This document shows, piece after piece, positions 1 through 10,687 of a DNA stretch of 64,000 nt. The stretch's first letter is position 1, and the number at the start of each line of letters is the position of its first letter. The translations under genes and the position numbers were made by a program. The notes below the pieces were generated by a model that was not told where the DNA came from, did no database searches, and was given only the letters and a program-made list of their open reading frames with translations. This DNA is from Triticum aestivum (taxonomy: Eukaryota; Streptophyta; Magnoliopsida; Poales; Poaceae): the NCBI RefSeq assembly GCF_018294505.1, contig NC_057813.1, positions 320,563,191-320,627,190 of the forward strand. Direction: 5' to 3'.

Positions 1-2309
1 CTTCACTGCCAGACCGTGCGCCATACCGTACCAATCCAGAGGAGACGAAGGAGATTATGCCTCAAGTACAAGAGCTTCTCGACAAAGGTTATATACGCGA
101 ATCCCTTAGTCCTTGTGCTGTTCCTATTATTCTAGTGCCGAAAAAGGATGGTACATCACGTATGTGTGTTGATTGTAGAGGCATTAATAATATTACTATT
201 CGTTATCGTCATCCTATTCCTAGGCTAGATGATATGCTTGATGAATTGAGTGGCTCTACAATATTCTCCAAAGTTGATTTGCGTAGTGGATACCATCAAA
301 TTCGTATGAAATTGGGAGATGAATGGAAAACAACATTTAAAACTAAGTTTGGATTATATGAGTGGTTAGTCATGCCTTTTGGGTTAACTAATGCACCTAG
401 TACTTTCATGAGATTAATGAACGAAGTTTTACGTGCTTTAATTGGACGATTTGTGGTAGTTTACTTTGATGACATATTAATTTATAGTAGAGCTTTGGAA
501 GAACATTTGGAACATTTACGTGATGTTTTTATTGCTCTACGTGATGCATGTTTGTTTGGTAACCTTGGGAAGTGCACCTTTTGCACTTAACGAGTATCTT
601 TTCATGGCTATGTTGTTACTCCACAGGGAATTGAAGTTGATAAAGCCAAGATTGAAGCTATTGAGAGTTGGCCGCAGCCCAAAACGGTCACACAAGTGAG
701 GAGTTTTCTTGGCCTCGCTGGATTCTATAGGCGTTTTGTGAGAGATTTCAGCACCATTGCTGCACCTCTCAATGAGCTTACAAAGAAAGATGTTCCTTTT
801 CTTTGGGGTACCGCACAGGAAGAAGCCTTCATGATATTGAAAGATAAGTTGACACATGCTCCTTTACTCCTACTTCCTGATTTTAATAAGACTTTTGAGC
901 TTGAATGTGATGCTAGTGGAATTGAATTAGGAGGTGTGTTATTACAAGATGGCAAACCTGTTGCATATTTTTCTGAAAAATTGAGTGGGCCTAGTCTGAA
1001 TTATTCTACTTATGATAAAGAATTATATGCTCTTGTTCGGACTTCAGAAACATGGCAACATTATTTATGGCCCAAAGAATTTGTTATACATTCTGATCAT
1101 GAATCTTTGAAACATATTAAAAGTCAAGCTAAACTGAATCATAGACATGCTAAATGGGTTGAATTCATTGAGACTTTCCCTTATGTCATTAAACACAAGA
1201 AGGGAAAAGAAAATGTTATTGTTGATACATTGTCTCGCTGCTATACTATGCTTTCACAACTTGACTTCAAAATATTTGGTTTGGAGACCATCAAAGATCA
1301 ATATGTGCATAATGCTGATTTTAAAGATGTAATGAAGAATTGTAAAGAAGGAAGAATGTGGATCAAGTTCGTCGTTAACGATGGATTTGTGTTTCGTGCT
1401 AACAAGCTATGCATTCCAGCTAGCTCTGTTCGTCTTTTGTTGTTGCAGGAGGCCCATGTAGGAGGACTAATGGGACACTTTGGCGTGAAGAAGACGGAGG
1501 ACGTACTTGCTACACATTTCTTTTGGCCAAAGATGAGACGGGATGTTGAGCGTTTTATTGCTCGCTGCACTACATGTCAAAAAGCTAAGTCACGACTCAA
1601 TCCTCATGGTTTATATATGCCTTTGCCTGTACCTAGTGTTCCTTGGGAGGATATATCTATGGACTTTGTTTTAGGTTTACCTCAAATGAAGAAGGGGAGG
1701 GATAGCATATTTGTTGTTGTGGATAGATTCTCGAAAATGGCACACTTTATACCATGTCATAAAAGTGATGATGTTGTTTATGTTGCTGATTTGTTCTTTC
1801 GTGAAATTATTCGCTTGCATGGTGTGCCAAATACTATTGTTTCAGATCGTGATACTAAATTTCTTAGCCACTTTTGGAGATGTTTATGGGCTAAGTTGGG
1901 GACTAAACTGCTTTTTAGTACTACTTGTCACCCCAAACTGATGGACAAACTGAAGTAGTCAATAGAACATTGTCTACTATGCTTAGGGATGTTTTGAAGA
2001 ATAATAAGAAAATGTGGGAGGAATGTTTGCCTCATATTGAATTTGCTTATAATCGTTCATTGCATTCTACTACTAAGATGTGCCCTTTTGAAGTTGTGTA
2101 TGGTTTCCTACCTCGTGCACCTATTGATTTGTTGCCTCTTCCATCTTCGGAGAAGGTTAATTTTGATGCTAAACAACGTGCTGAATTGATTTTAAAAATG
2201 CATGAGTTAACTAAGGAAAACATTGAGTGTATGAATGCTAAATATAAACTTGCTGGAGATAAGGGTAGAAAACATGTTGTGTTTGCACCTGGAGATCTTG
2301 TTTGGTTAC
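1..2309 (+). pseudogene. Element A pol: reverse transcriptase, RNase H, integrase (broken)
   Basis: This encodes a Ty3/gypsy replication polyprotein, open from the window edge. Reverse transcriptase carries the catalytic YFDD box at about 462..473. After an in-frame TAA at 588..590 the same frame continues through the RT thumb and connection, then an RNase H domain (about 880..1230). Integrase follows, with an HHCC zinc-binding motif (about 1450..1580, CTTC-type cysteine pair) and DDE core residues in MDF and SDRD contexts. A single-base deletion near 1935, just before the TDGQTE segment holding the catalytic Glu, shifts the frame, and coding resumes in a second frame to 2309. There the insertion of element B cuts the protein after a GDLVWL motif. 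Two lesions plus the insertion make it non-functional. Confidence 0.92.
2305..2309. other. Target site duplication of element B (left copy)
   Basis: GTTAC directly precedes the TG of the left LTR at 2310 and recurs directly after the CA of the right LTR at 10363..10367. A 5 bp duplication is the expected length for LTR retrotransposon integration. It proves that element B jumped into the pol of element A as one unit. Confidence 0.93.
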
Positions 2310-2780
2310 TGTCGGTGTCAAAACCGGCGGATCTCGGGTAGGGGGTCCCGAACTGTGCGTCTAGGTGGATGGTAACAGGAGACAAGGGACACGATGTTTT
2401 ACCCAGGTTCGGGCCCTCTTGATGGAGGTAAAACCCTACGTCCTGCTTGATTAATATTGATGATGTGTGTTACAAGAGTGGATCTACCACGAGATCAAGG
2501 AGGCTAAACCCTAGAAGCTAGCCTATGGTATGATTGTTGCTCGTCCTATGGACTAAAGCCATCCGGTTTATATAGACACCGGAGAGGGCTAGGGTTACAC
2601 AGAGTCGGTTACAATGGTAGGAGATCTACATATCCGTATCACCAAGCTTGCCTTCCACGCCAAGGAAAGTCCCATCCAGACAGGGGACGAAGTCTTCAAT
2701 CTTGTATCTTCATAGTCTTGGAGTCCGGCCGATGATGATAGTTCGGCTATCCGGACACCCCCTAGTCCAGAACTCCCTCA
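2310..2780 (-). repeat. Element B 3' LTR
   Basis: This 471 bp repeat has TG...CA ends and aligns without gaps to 9892..10362 with 14 mismatches (9 transitions, 5 transversions). A TATA-like motif read on the minus strand lies near 2567..2575. Just inside the LTR on the minus strand is a purine-rich CAGGGGCTAC stretch, the likely polypurine tract. Confidence 0.95.
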
Positions 2781-3214
2781 GTAGCCCCTGAACCAGGCTT
2801 CAATGACGACGAGTCCGGCGCGCATGTTGTCTTCGGCATTGCAAGGCGGGTTCTTCCTCCGAATAATTTATAGAAGATTGTGAACACCAGGATAGTGTCC
2901 GGCTCTGCAAAAATAAATTCCACGCACCACCGTAGAGAGAATAATATTACACAAGTTTAATCTGCTGACGTATTTTGCGGCGTGACGTCACACCACTACC
3001 AAGCCTTTAGTAGAATCGTTTTTATAGTACCACCTCAGCGCGTTTAGCGAAGCGGTTTCCTTGGCACGTCTTGTCGAAGCAGAGATCGTGTTCCCCTTAT
3101 TCCGGGATTCCCATCAATACGGACGTGGGTAACCCAACCGCACCATTGATTGCGGCGCTTGGGGGATAAGCGAGTTTTATCAGGCCGGTGAGGACGCATG
3201 TTTGTGTCCGCCCA
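2781..3214 (+). promoter_or_regulatory. Upstream region of the element B antisense gene
   Basis: This is non-coding sequence between the 3' LTR and the antisense transcription unit. It holds a TGACGTA motif near 2965 and a perfect palindromic GTGACGTCAC at 2982..2991, which are the classes of site bound by plant bZIP factors. It then leads to a TATA-like box at 3213..3220. Its placement immediately 5' of the antisense gene suggests a dedicated promoter rather than LTR read-through. The function is inferred from motif position only. Confidence 0.45.
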
Positions 3215-3220
3215 TATAAG
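3213..3220 (+). promoter_or_regulatory. TATA-like box of the element B antisense gene
   Basis: CATATAAG lies about 115 bp upstream of the ATG at 3334 in otherwise GC-rich sequence. Comparable boxes precede the antisense genes of elements I (about 40467..40475) and L (47019..47027). Confidence 0.5.
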
Positions 3221-4197
3221 GGGATAAAGATCCAACCCTTTTACCGCGCCTTCTTCCTCCTTGGCTTATCCAACTCCGCGAACTCGAGCTCCAGCGCCCA
3301 AGTCCGCACTTCTCACCTCAACCTTCTCCAACTATGTCCGGAGCGGGAGGCAAGTGGATGGCCTCCTCCGTCACGGAGGGGCAGATCCAGAAGCTGCGCA
3401 ACGCCGGATATTTGTCCAGCAACATCACGCACCGGCTCCCCGACGAGGGAGAGCTCATCCCCACCCCCAGGCCCCATGAGAGCGTAGTATTTCTTCCCCA
3501 TTTCCTCCGCGGACTGGGCTTCCCACTTCATCCCTTTGTCCGGGGGCTCATGTTCTACTACGGCCTGGATTTCCATGATCTGGTCCCGAATTTCATCCTC
3601 AACATCTCGGCGTTTATCGTCGTGTGCGAGGCCTTCCTCTGCATCCAGCCCCACTTCGGTTTGTGGCTCAAGACCTTCAGCGTCAAGCCGAAGGTTGTGA
3701 AGGGCAGCCAAGCGGAGTGCGGAGGCGCCATGGTGGGCAGGGTGTCCCACGTTACTTGGCTGGAGGGCACTTTAGTGGAAACCATTAAGGGGTGGCAATC
3801 GGGGTGGTTCTACATCACCGAGCCGCGTGACCCTGAATGGGCAGCGGCCCCCGAATTCAGATCCGGCATCCCTACACGGCTCACCTCCTGGAAAGAGAGT
3901 GGCCGGATCTGGGGTGATTCGGAGGAGCTGACCGGACTCCAAGCCTGTATCCAAAAGCTAGTGGACAAGAAGCTCAAGCTTGTCAACGTAGTCCAGGTCA
4001 TGCTCATCCGCCGGATTCTCCCGTGCCAACGACGGGGTTTCAACATGTGGGAGTTCGATCCGGCGCAGCAACAGACTCTAAGTGGGCTCTTCGACACTAC
4101 GTACGAAGATGTCTGGAAGGTGTTGTTCAAAGGCGCCGAGGCTCCCGCATCCGCTACCGAAGATCGCTGATTCAGCTCGCAGCGTCCGGCTTACGAG

Positions 4198-4307
4198 GTA
4201 AGTGATTTTGTCCTTTACGGTTCGGTGTTCGGAAAGAAAAGCCGGACTGAGGATCTTAAGAAGATATACGCAGAAGTCATAAAAAATATGTCAATATGGG
4301 ATTGCAG
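4198..4307 (+). other. Intron 1 of element B antisense gene
   Basis: The donor is GAG/GTAAGT and the acceptor is ATTGCAG. The length is 110 bp in phase 0. The flanking exons join into one coiled-coil reading frame (GAG to GCT GCG). Confidence 0.75.
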
Positions 4308-4422
4308 GCTGCGCTACTGACCTCTGCCGCACTGACTGCGGAGGTCAATACTTTGAAGGAAAGCCTCAAGCGGTCCGAGAACGAGCTCGGCCGTGCCAAG
4401 AAGCAGCTCGAGGACAAGGAAG

Positions 4423-4507
4423 GTGAGTAACACCTTATTAAAATTGTACCTTACAGAAAAAGATTTTGGTTGGAAAAAGAATGACAAGGATAACGTGGGT
4501 ATTGCAG
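4423..4507 (+). other. Intron 2 of element B antisense gene
   Basis: The donor is AAG/GTGAGT and the acceptor is TATTGCAG. The length is 85 bp in phase 1. Splicing joins G to GG to make a glycine codon and keeps the coiled-coil frame. Confidence 0.78.
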
Positions 4508-4780
4508 GGGCCACTAACGAGGTGGCGACCCTGAAAGAGGCGGTGGCCGTGGCCGAACGCAATGCGGCCGCGGAGCGCACCGAGCCAGAGAAGTAGGAGG
4601 CGCGGGTGGCGGAGGTACAGCAAGAGCTCCAGGATCTCGTGAAAAACCATGAGAGCCTGGAGCGTGACTCGAAGACTCGAGAGTCTGAGCTTGCAACGAC
4701 TCTTGAGAGTGCCAAAGCCGCTAAGGCCGAAGCCTACAAGGCCCTCCAAGAAATCGAGGCGTTGAAGAAAATAGCAGCGG

Positions 4781-4854
4781 GTAAGGCATTTTTCATGGAA
4801 AGTAAGCATGTGAGTGTTAATTACCTATTGCTTACCGAATTCGGAGCTCTCTAG
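4781..4854 (+). other. Intron 3 of element B antisense gene
   Basis: The donor is GCGG/GTAAGG and the acceptor is CTCTCTAG. The length is 74 bp in phase 1. Splicing places the downstream frame exactly in register with the conserved C-terminal exon. Confidence 0.75.
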
Positions 4855-5339
4855 GAGCGTTCGCAGATCTTCCTCGCATCATGTCCGATGCTGCCGCGTT
4901 CTACCGGGCCGAGGAGGGGAGCTCGACGGAGAAGGTTTTCTGGTCTCAGTATGCTGAGGCCGGACATCCGGTGCCCCTTAGCGACCAGCTGAAGCAGCTG
5001 GTCGAGCTCCACAAGGCGGCCGAACAGGCCATGAAGGGCCTCATAGTTCGGCTGTGGCCTAAGGAGGCCATGCCTGGGAGCTACTTCGGCCTGGTGCGGC
5101 GGCTGGTGGATGCGTGCCCGTGGGTTGAAGTTATCAAGCACTCCGCCTATATTGAAGGTGCCCGTCGGGCCCTTGCCCGCGCAAAGGTGCACTGGGGCAA
5201 GATGGATGCCCAGAAGCTCGTGACGGACCCGCCACCGCAGGGCAAGGAGCATCGCACGCCCGAGATGTATTATAAGTGTGTGCTGAAGGGCGCCCGCACT
5301 ATTGCGGGTGAGTGCTCCAAAGATGTAATATTTGAGTAG

Positions 5340-6553
5340 ACTCGCTTTTTGTTATCCTGTGCGCTGAAAACTTAGTTCATTTGTGCTAAGCAACGCTTTT
5401 TAATTTAAAATATTACCTTTTGTGGCTGTTTATCAAATCTGAGAGATGGCAAGTCGTCGGCTTCAACCCCCATGCCACGAGTGCTGGGGTGTTTGGGATA
5501 AATTTGAGCACTCTTGTTCCCATATTTGGGTCCATCTACGAAGGCGCTCAACACAAGAACAAGGCAACCGGACTTATAATGCTTGAACACTCTCACTTAG
5601 CCATAGAATTCTATAATTTTAAATTTTGGCGAAGCCCCTAGTCTTCGGAAGGCCGAATTTGGGGCGCTATCCACGCCTGGGCCGGACAAAGTCGGCTCCT
5701 CGCTCTAAGCGGCATAAGTCTTTAAGGACTCGCAAGAAACCTCTTGAATAGCGACCAGCTCTCGCCTCATCATGACGGTCAGTTTTAGCTTTCTCCACTG
5801 AGACGCTCGCCCAGCTCAACCGGGGCGCAATCGCAGTGGTTCTCCCAGTGCTACCTTAGCCGATACAACGGAACGTAAGGTACCAAAACATGGGAGCCGG
5901 GCAAACCCAACTATTGACCCAAGACATGATTCGGAGCCGATGCATATAATGATATAAGTTCGGGGTGCCGCACTTGTGAAAGTGTTCGGACTTATCACAC
6001 ATGATGTGGGAAACATAAGCCCCTAGTGTATTTAGCCGTACCAAAACGTACGGATGCGACATGTCACAAATGAACATATGTATAAAAGAGAAATGCAATT
6101 GGAAGCAAAAAGGTGCTGCATTACTTATTCAAGAAAAACTATTGTAAGTGCAGAACAATACAAATGGTGCGATAAGCAAGGGATGGGACTGTTAAACATG
6201 TCCCCCTCCAGGGGTAGGCTGCGGAGTGGTGCATAAAACAGATTTAATGCTTGTAATGGAGACCACCTGGATATTCGTTGTAGCCTTTCTTCTTCCCTGG
6301 CTGTTGCATCGTGAGTTCGACAGGTCTACTGCCGGACAGGGCCTCTGACGAACGGAGTCCTGTGGGTAAAAATAAAAAGGAGAAAGAAAAAAAAAGAACG
6401 ACACACTTGAGAGCCCCTGGTGTGGTTGAGCCGCAGTCTGGGCCTATCGTGGTCGCGCCCCTCTCCCCATGCCCATGGTATCTTCAAAGCGTAACGGTGT
6501 ACGCGAAGGACATGTCTTGATGTTTTACAGGGGCTGGGGTTGGGGCCGCACAG
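5340..6553. other. Element B non-coding zone between convergent antisense gene and gag-protease
   Basis: About 1.2 kb lies where reverse transcriptase, RNase H and integrase sit in elements I and L. I find no convincing RT, RNase H or integrase motif on either strand. The short frames here are not supported. It probably contains the 3' untranslated ends of both convergent genes and the scar of the pol deletion. Confidence 0.6.
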
Positions 6554-9500
6554 CTACGCATGCTCGGAACGTGCCAGGTGGTCTTGTTGGAGGTTACTCC
6601 GGGCGCGCTTAGCTGTGTCCGGCCGCTTAACGGCCGGACTCAAGAATTGCCTTAAGAGGCTGCATTGTACTTCTGCCGCAAGAGCCGCTGTATGTTCCTC
6701 CATGCGGAGAGAATGTTCAATGTTTCCGTTGACCGTGATGACTCCTCGAGGGCCTGGCATCTTGAGCTTGAGGTATGCGTAGTGCGGCACCGCGTTGAAC
6801 TTTGCAAATGCGGTACGTCCGAGCAGGGCATGATAGCCGCTGGGGAACGGAACTATGTCGAAGATTAACTCCTCGCTTAGGAAGTTATCCGGGGATCCGA
6901 AGACCACTTCCAGTGTAACTGAGCCTGTACAATTGGCTTCTACAACTGGTATGACGCCTTTAAAGGTCGTCTTGGTAGGTTTAATCCTTGAGGGGTCTAT
7001 GCCCATTTTGCGCACTGTATCCTGATAAAGCAGTTTCAGGCTGCTGTCGACGTCCATCAGGACTCTGGTGAGGTGAAATCCATCGACGATTGGGTCTAAG
7101 ACCAATGCGGCGAATCCGCCGTGGCGGATGCTGGTGGGGTGGTCCCTTCGGTCAAAAGTGATCGGGCGGGAGGACCATGGATTGAACTTCGGGGCAACTG
7201 GCTCCATCGCGTGTACATCCCTGAGTGCACGCTTCCGCTCCCTTTTGGGTATGTGCGTTGCGTATATCATGTTCACCGTCCGCACCTGTGGGGGGAAACC
7301 CTTCTGTCCTCTATTGTTCAGCGGTCGGGTCTCTTCCTCGTCATCGCTATGCAGCCCCTTATCATTGTTTTTGGCAATTAACTTGCCTGCCTGCTTGAAT
7401 ACCCAACAATCCCTGTTGGTGTGGTTAGCTGGCTTTTCGGGGGTGCCGTGTATCTGGCACAAGAGGTCGAGTATTCGGTCCAAATTGGACAGAGCCGGAG
7501 TAGTTCTTTTGAATGGCTTTTTCCGCTGACCAGGTTTAGAGCCTCTGAATTCGGCATTGACTGCCGTATCCTCACTATTGTCGCCGTTAATGTGGCATTT
7601 GTTTTTGTTACGACGCGACCTGCCATTACGGTCCTTGATATCCGGACTGCCAGAATTTTTGCTGACGTTGTTGCTGCGTGCTAGCCAGCTGTCCTCACCC
7701 GGGCAGAAGTGGATCATGAGTGATGTGAGGGCTGCCATGGATTTCGGCTTTTCCTGTCCCAGGTGCCGCGCAAGCCACTCGTCGCGGATATTGTGCTTGA
7801 AGGCCGCGAGGGCCTCCGCATCCGGACAGTCGATGATTTGGTTTTTCTTGGTTAAGAATCGTGTCCAGAATTGTCTGGCCGATTCGTCTGGCTGCTGAAT
7901 TATGTGGCTTAGGTCACCAGCGTCTGGTGGTCGCACATACGTGCCTTGGAAGTTATCGAGGAATGCGGCTTCCAGGTCTTCCCAAATCCTAATTGACTCT
8001 GCTGGCAAGCTGTTAAGCCAATGCCGGGCTGGTCCTTTAAGCTTGAGGGGGAGATATTTGATGGCGTGAAGATCGTCACCGCGGGCCATGTGGATGTGAA
8101 GGAGATAGTCTTCGATCCAAACCGCGGGGTCTGTTGTGCCATCGTAAGATTCAATATTCACGGGTTTAAACCCTTCGGGGATTTGATGATCCATTACTTC
8201 ATCTGTGAAGCATAGTGGGTGTGCGGTGCCTCTGTACTGGGCGATATCACGACGGAGCTCAAAAGAGCTTTGTCTGTTTTGTTCGGCCCAGCCAGACTTA
8301 TTGTGTCCGGCGCGACGGTTGTCGTCACATATCATGGGGCGCCCACGCGATCCATAGATCAATCTTGATTGTCTTGCCTTATCCTCCAATATATCTCGCA
8401 AGTCCGGAGCGTTCCCCTGTGGCTTTGTGCTCTTCGAGCGATGCCGGGGTACGGTTCTAGTGAAGGGCCTAGGGCCCTCTCTGTCGCGACCACGGGGTGG
8501 TCGGTCAGCCGTATTGTCTCCTGGCGATGCGGGTTCATACACTTCCTCCTCTAATCAGGGGAGCAGCTTGCGTTTAGGGTAGCTTTTGGAGGGGCGTTCG
8601 AGCTCATGCTCTTCGGCCGCGAGGACTTCAGGCCATCTGTCGGCTAGCAGATCTTGATCAGCTCTAAGCTGTTGCTGCTTTTTCTTGAGGCTATTCGCTG
8701 TGGCCATAAGCCTGCGTTTGAAACGCTCTTGTTCGACGGGATCCTCAGGCACGACGAATTCATCGTCGTCGAGGCATGCCTCGTCTCCGGAGGGAGGCAT
8801 ATAATCCTCTACCTCTTCTTCTGCCGCTCTCTCATGAGGGCTGGCGTCTCCGTCCTCCTGCGCTGGATCTTGCTGGAGTGGATTGTCTTCGGCACTGTCC
8901 GGTGTATTATTATCTCCGGTGCTGGAATCTTCATTCTTGCTGTGGCGGGATTTAGAGCGGCGCCGCTGACGCCGGCGCTTAGGCTGTTTCTTGGAGGGGT
9001 CATCCTCCGCTGTTCCTTCGCCATTCCCATCCTTTGGGATATCCACCATGTATATGTCATATGATGAGGTGGATTTCCAGTGCCCGGTGGGCACTGGTTC
9101 TTGGTCGTCTCCGGCATCGTCGTCCATACCGTCGATGTCTTCGGAGTCGTAGTCTAGCATGTCGGTTAGATCGTCGACAGTGGCTACCAAGTGGGTGGTG
9201 GGTGGGCTTTGAATTTCTTCGTCGTCCACATCCCAACCATCCTGACCGCAGTCCAGCCAGGGCTCTCCTGATAACGAGAGATACTTTAGCGAACTGAAGA
9301 TGTCGCTGAAAGGTGAGTGTTGAAAGATGTCCGCTGCGGTGAACTCCATGATCGGCGCCCAATCAGATCCGATCGGAGGGGGCGCGGGAGGTTCGGAGTC
9401 CGGCAAGTAGTTCGGCACCTCGGAGTCACGAGCTTCATGAGGGACATGGTCATTGTTTGGATCTATCACCGTAGAGGTTGCAGCCCCCGAGGCGGTGTCT

Positions 9501-9844
9501 GGCCATCCGTCCTCGACCTGCGCAGCCGGCTCCGAATTGAAGATCGGAGCAGGCTCGAGTGCAGCCTCCAGGGTACTGTCCGGCTACAGAGCGAAATCAT
9601 GCTCGCCGTGATAGTGCGGCACGCTCGGCTATGGCTCGAATCCATCGAGGATCAAGTCCCCGCGGATGTCAGCCATGAAGTTCAAACTTCCAAATCTGAC
9701 CTGACGGCCAGGGGCGTAGCTTTCGATCTGCTCCAGTTGGCCAAGCGAATTGGCCCGCAGTGCGAAGCCGCCGAATATGAAGATCTGTCCGGGGAGGAAG
9801 GTCTCACCCTGGACTGCGTCGTTGATGATGATCGAAGAAGCCAT
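6554..9844 (-). pseudogene. Element B gag-protease
   Basis: One minus-strand frame runs from an ATG at 9842..9844 to the stop ending at 6554. The N-terminal part is acidic and low in complexity, with a basic KRRRQRRR cluster. A gag (Retrotrans_gag-like) domain follows, with WIEDYLLHIHMARGDD and GPARHWLNSLP motifs at about 8160..7990. Near 7055 is a retropepsin-like region in which the usual D-G-G-S style active site reads LMDVDSS, so the catalytic loop is probably damaged. The frame has in-frame stops at about 9629, 9584 and 8555 (TGA between an LLP and an LEEE segment). It ends shortly after the protease where related elements continue into reverse transcriptase. The product would package RNA but could not replicate it. 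Confidence 0.88.
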
Positions 9845-9891
9845 CGAGCCTATCGGTGACAACACAGAGGAACACTCAATGAAAGCACCAA

Positions 9892-10362
9892 TGTCGGTGT
9901 CAAAACCGGCGGATCTTGGGTAGGGGGTCCCGAACTGTGCGTCTAGGCGGATGGTAACAGGAGACAAGGGACACGATGTTTTACCCAGGTTCGGTCCCTC
10001 TTGATGGAGGTAAAACCCTACGTCCTGCTTGACTAATATTGATGATGTGTGTTACAAGAGTGGATATACCACGAGATCAAGGAGGCTAACCCCTAGAAGC
10101 TAGCCTATGGTATGATTGTTGCTCGTCCTATGCACTAAAGCCATCCGGTTTATATAGACATCGGAGAGGGCTAGGGTTACACAGAGTCGGTTACAATGGT
10201 AGGAGATCTACATATCCGTATCGCCAAGCTTGCCTTCCATGCCAAGGAAAGTCCCATCCGGACACGGGACGAAGTCTTCAATCTTGTATCTTCATAGTCT
10301 TGGAGTCCGGCCGATGATGATAGTTCGGCTATCTGGACACCCCCTAGTCCGGAACTCCCTCA
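9892..10362 (-). repeat. Element B 5' LTR
   Basis: This 471 bp LTR is the partner of 2310..2780. Read on the minus strand it begins TGAGGGAG and ends ACACCGACA, the same termini as the LTRs of element I. A TATA box on the minus strand lies at 10149..10156. Sequence after the LTR on the minus strand begins TTGGTGCTTTC. I cannot match it confidently to a tRNA primer. Confidence 0.95.
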
Positions 10363-10367
10363 GTTAC
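10363..10367. other. Target site duplication of element B (right copy)
   Basis: GTTAC follows the right LTR and matches 2305..2309 exactly. The element A pol frame resumes here. Confidence 0.93.
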
Positions 10368-10687
10368 ATTTGTGTAAGGATAGATTTCCTGATTTGCGCA
10401 AATCAAAGCTAATGCCACATGCTGATGGTCCCTTTAAGGTGTTGGAGAAAATAAATGGTAATGCATATAAACTTGAGCTGCCTGCAGATTTTGGGGTTAG
10501 TCCCACTTTTAACATTGCAGATTTGAAGCCTTATTTGGGTGAGGAAGATGAAATTCCGTCGAGGACGACTTCATTTCAAGAAGGGGAGGATGATGAGGAC
10601 ATCGATACAATTGTTACACCCACAGCCCCTGCTGCTATACATACTGGACCAATTACTAGAGCTCGCGCACGCCAACTAAATTACTAG
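10363..10687 (+). pseudogene. Element A pol C-terminus (integrase tail)
   Basis: This is the continuation of the element A polyprotein after the insertion. It encodes the integrase C-terminal module, with an ADGPFKVLEKI motif and an SPTFNIADLKPYLG segment typical of Ty3/gypsy integrases. An acidic linker and an ARARQLNY tail follow, then TAG at 10685..10687. The frame fits the GDLVWL end at 2309 once one copy of GTTAC is counted. I see no clear chromodomain. Confidence 0.9.

Larger units (their letters stand above)
3334..5339 (+). pseudogene. Element B antisense gene: four-exon coiled-coil protein with gypsy-type transposon domain
   Basis: The gene lies opposite to gag. Inferred exons are 3334..4197, 4308..4422, 4508..4780 and 4855..5339. 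Introns of 110, 85 and 74 bp all start GT (GTAAGT, GTGAGT, GTAAGG) and end AG, and the frame is preserved at each junction (phases 0, 1, 1). Exon 1 encodes about 288 residues resembling the plant 'putative gypsy type transposon' domain (Pfam Transposase_28 family), including an LPHFLRGLGFPLHPF segment. Exons 2 and 3 are strongly heptad-like coiled coil. Exon 4 encodes a C-terminal domain also seen in element I. Two in-frame stops are present: TGA at 4168..4170 and TAG at 4594..4596. Without splicing, each segment stops shortly after its donor site. The biochemical role is unknown. Homologous genes lie in the same position in elements I and L. Confidence 0.8.
2310..10362 (-). mobile_element. 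Element B: non-autonomous Tat-lineage Ty3/gypsy retrotransposon with antisense gene
   Basis: The element is complete from end to end. It has two 471 bp LTRs with TG...CA termini and a 5 bp target duplication. It is oriented on the minus strand, judged by gag direction and by comparison of its LTR ends with element I. In its own direction it holds a 5' LTR (9892..10362), a gag-protease frame (9844 to 6554) and then no reverse transcriptase, RNase H or integrase. A spliced gene on the opposite strand (3334..5339) is followed by the 3' LTR (2310..2780). The LTRs differ at 14 of 471 positions with no indels. It must have been mobilised by enzymes supplied in trans. Confidence 0.93.

Noticed and set aside
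3188..3487. Plus-strand frame overlapping the start of the element B antisense gene
   Set aside because: It is a shadow of the GC-rich first exon in another frame. The 3334 start has homologues in elements I and L and this one does not.
8654..9297. Plus-strand frames opposite element B gag
   Set aside because: They are reverse-strand shadows of the acidic and basic gag N-terminus. No domain is present and the gag frame is clear.
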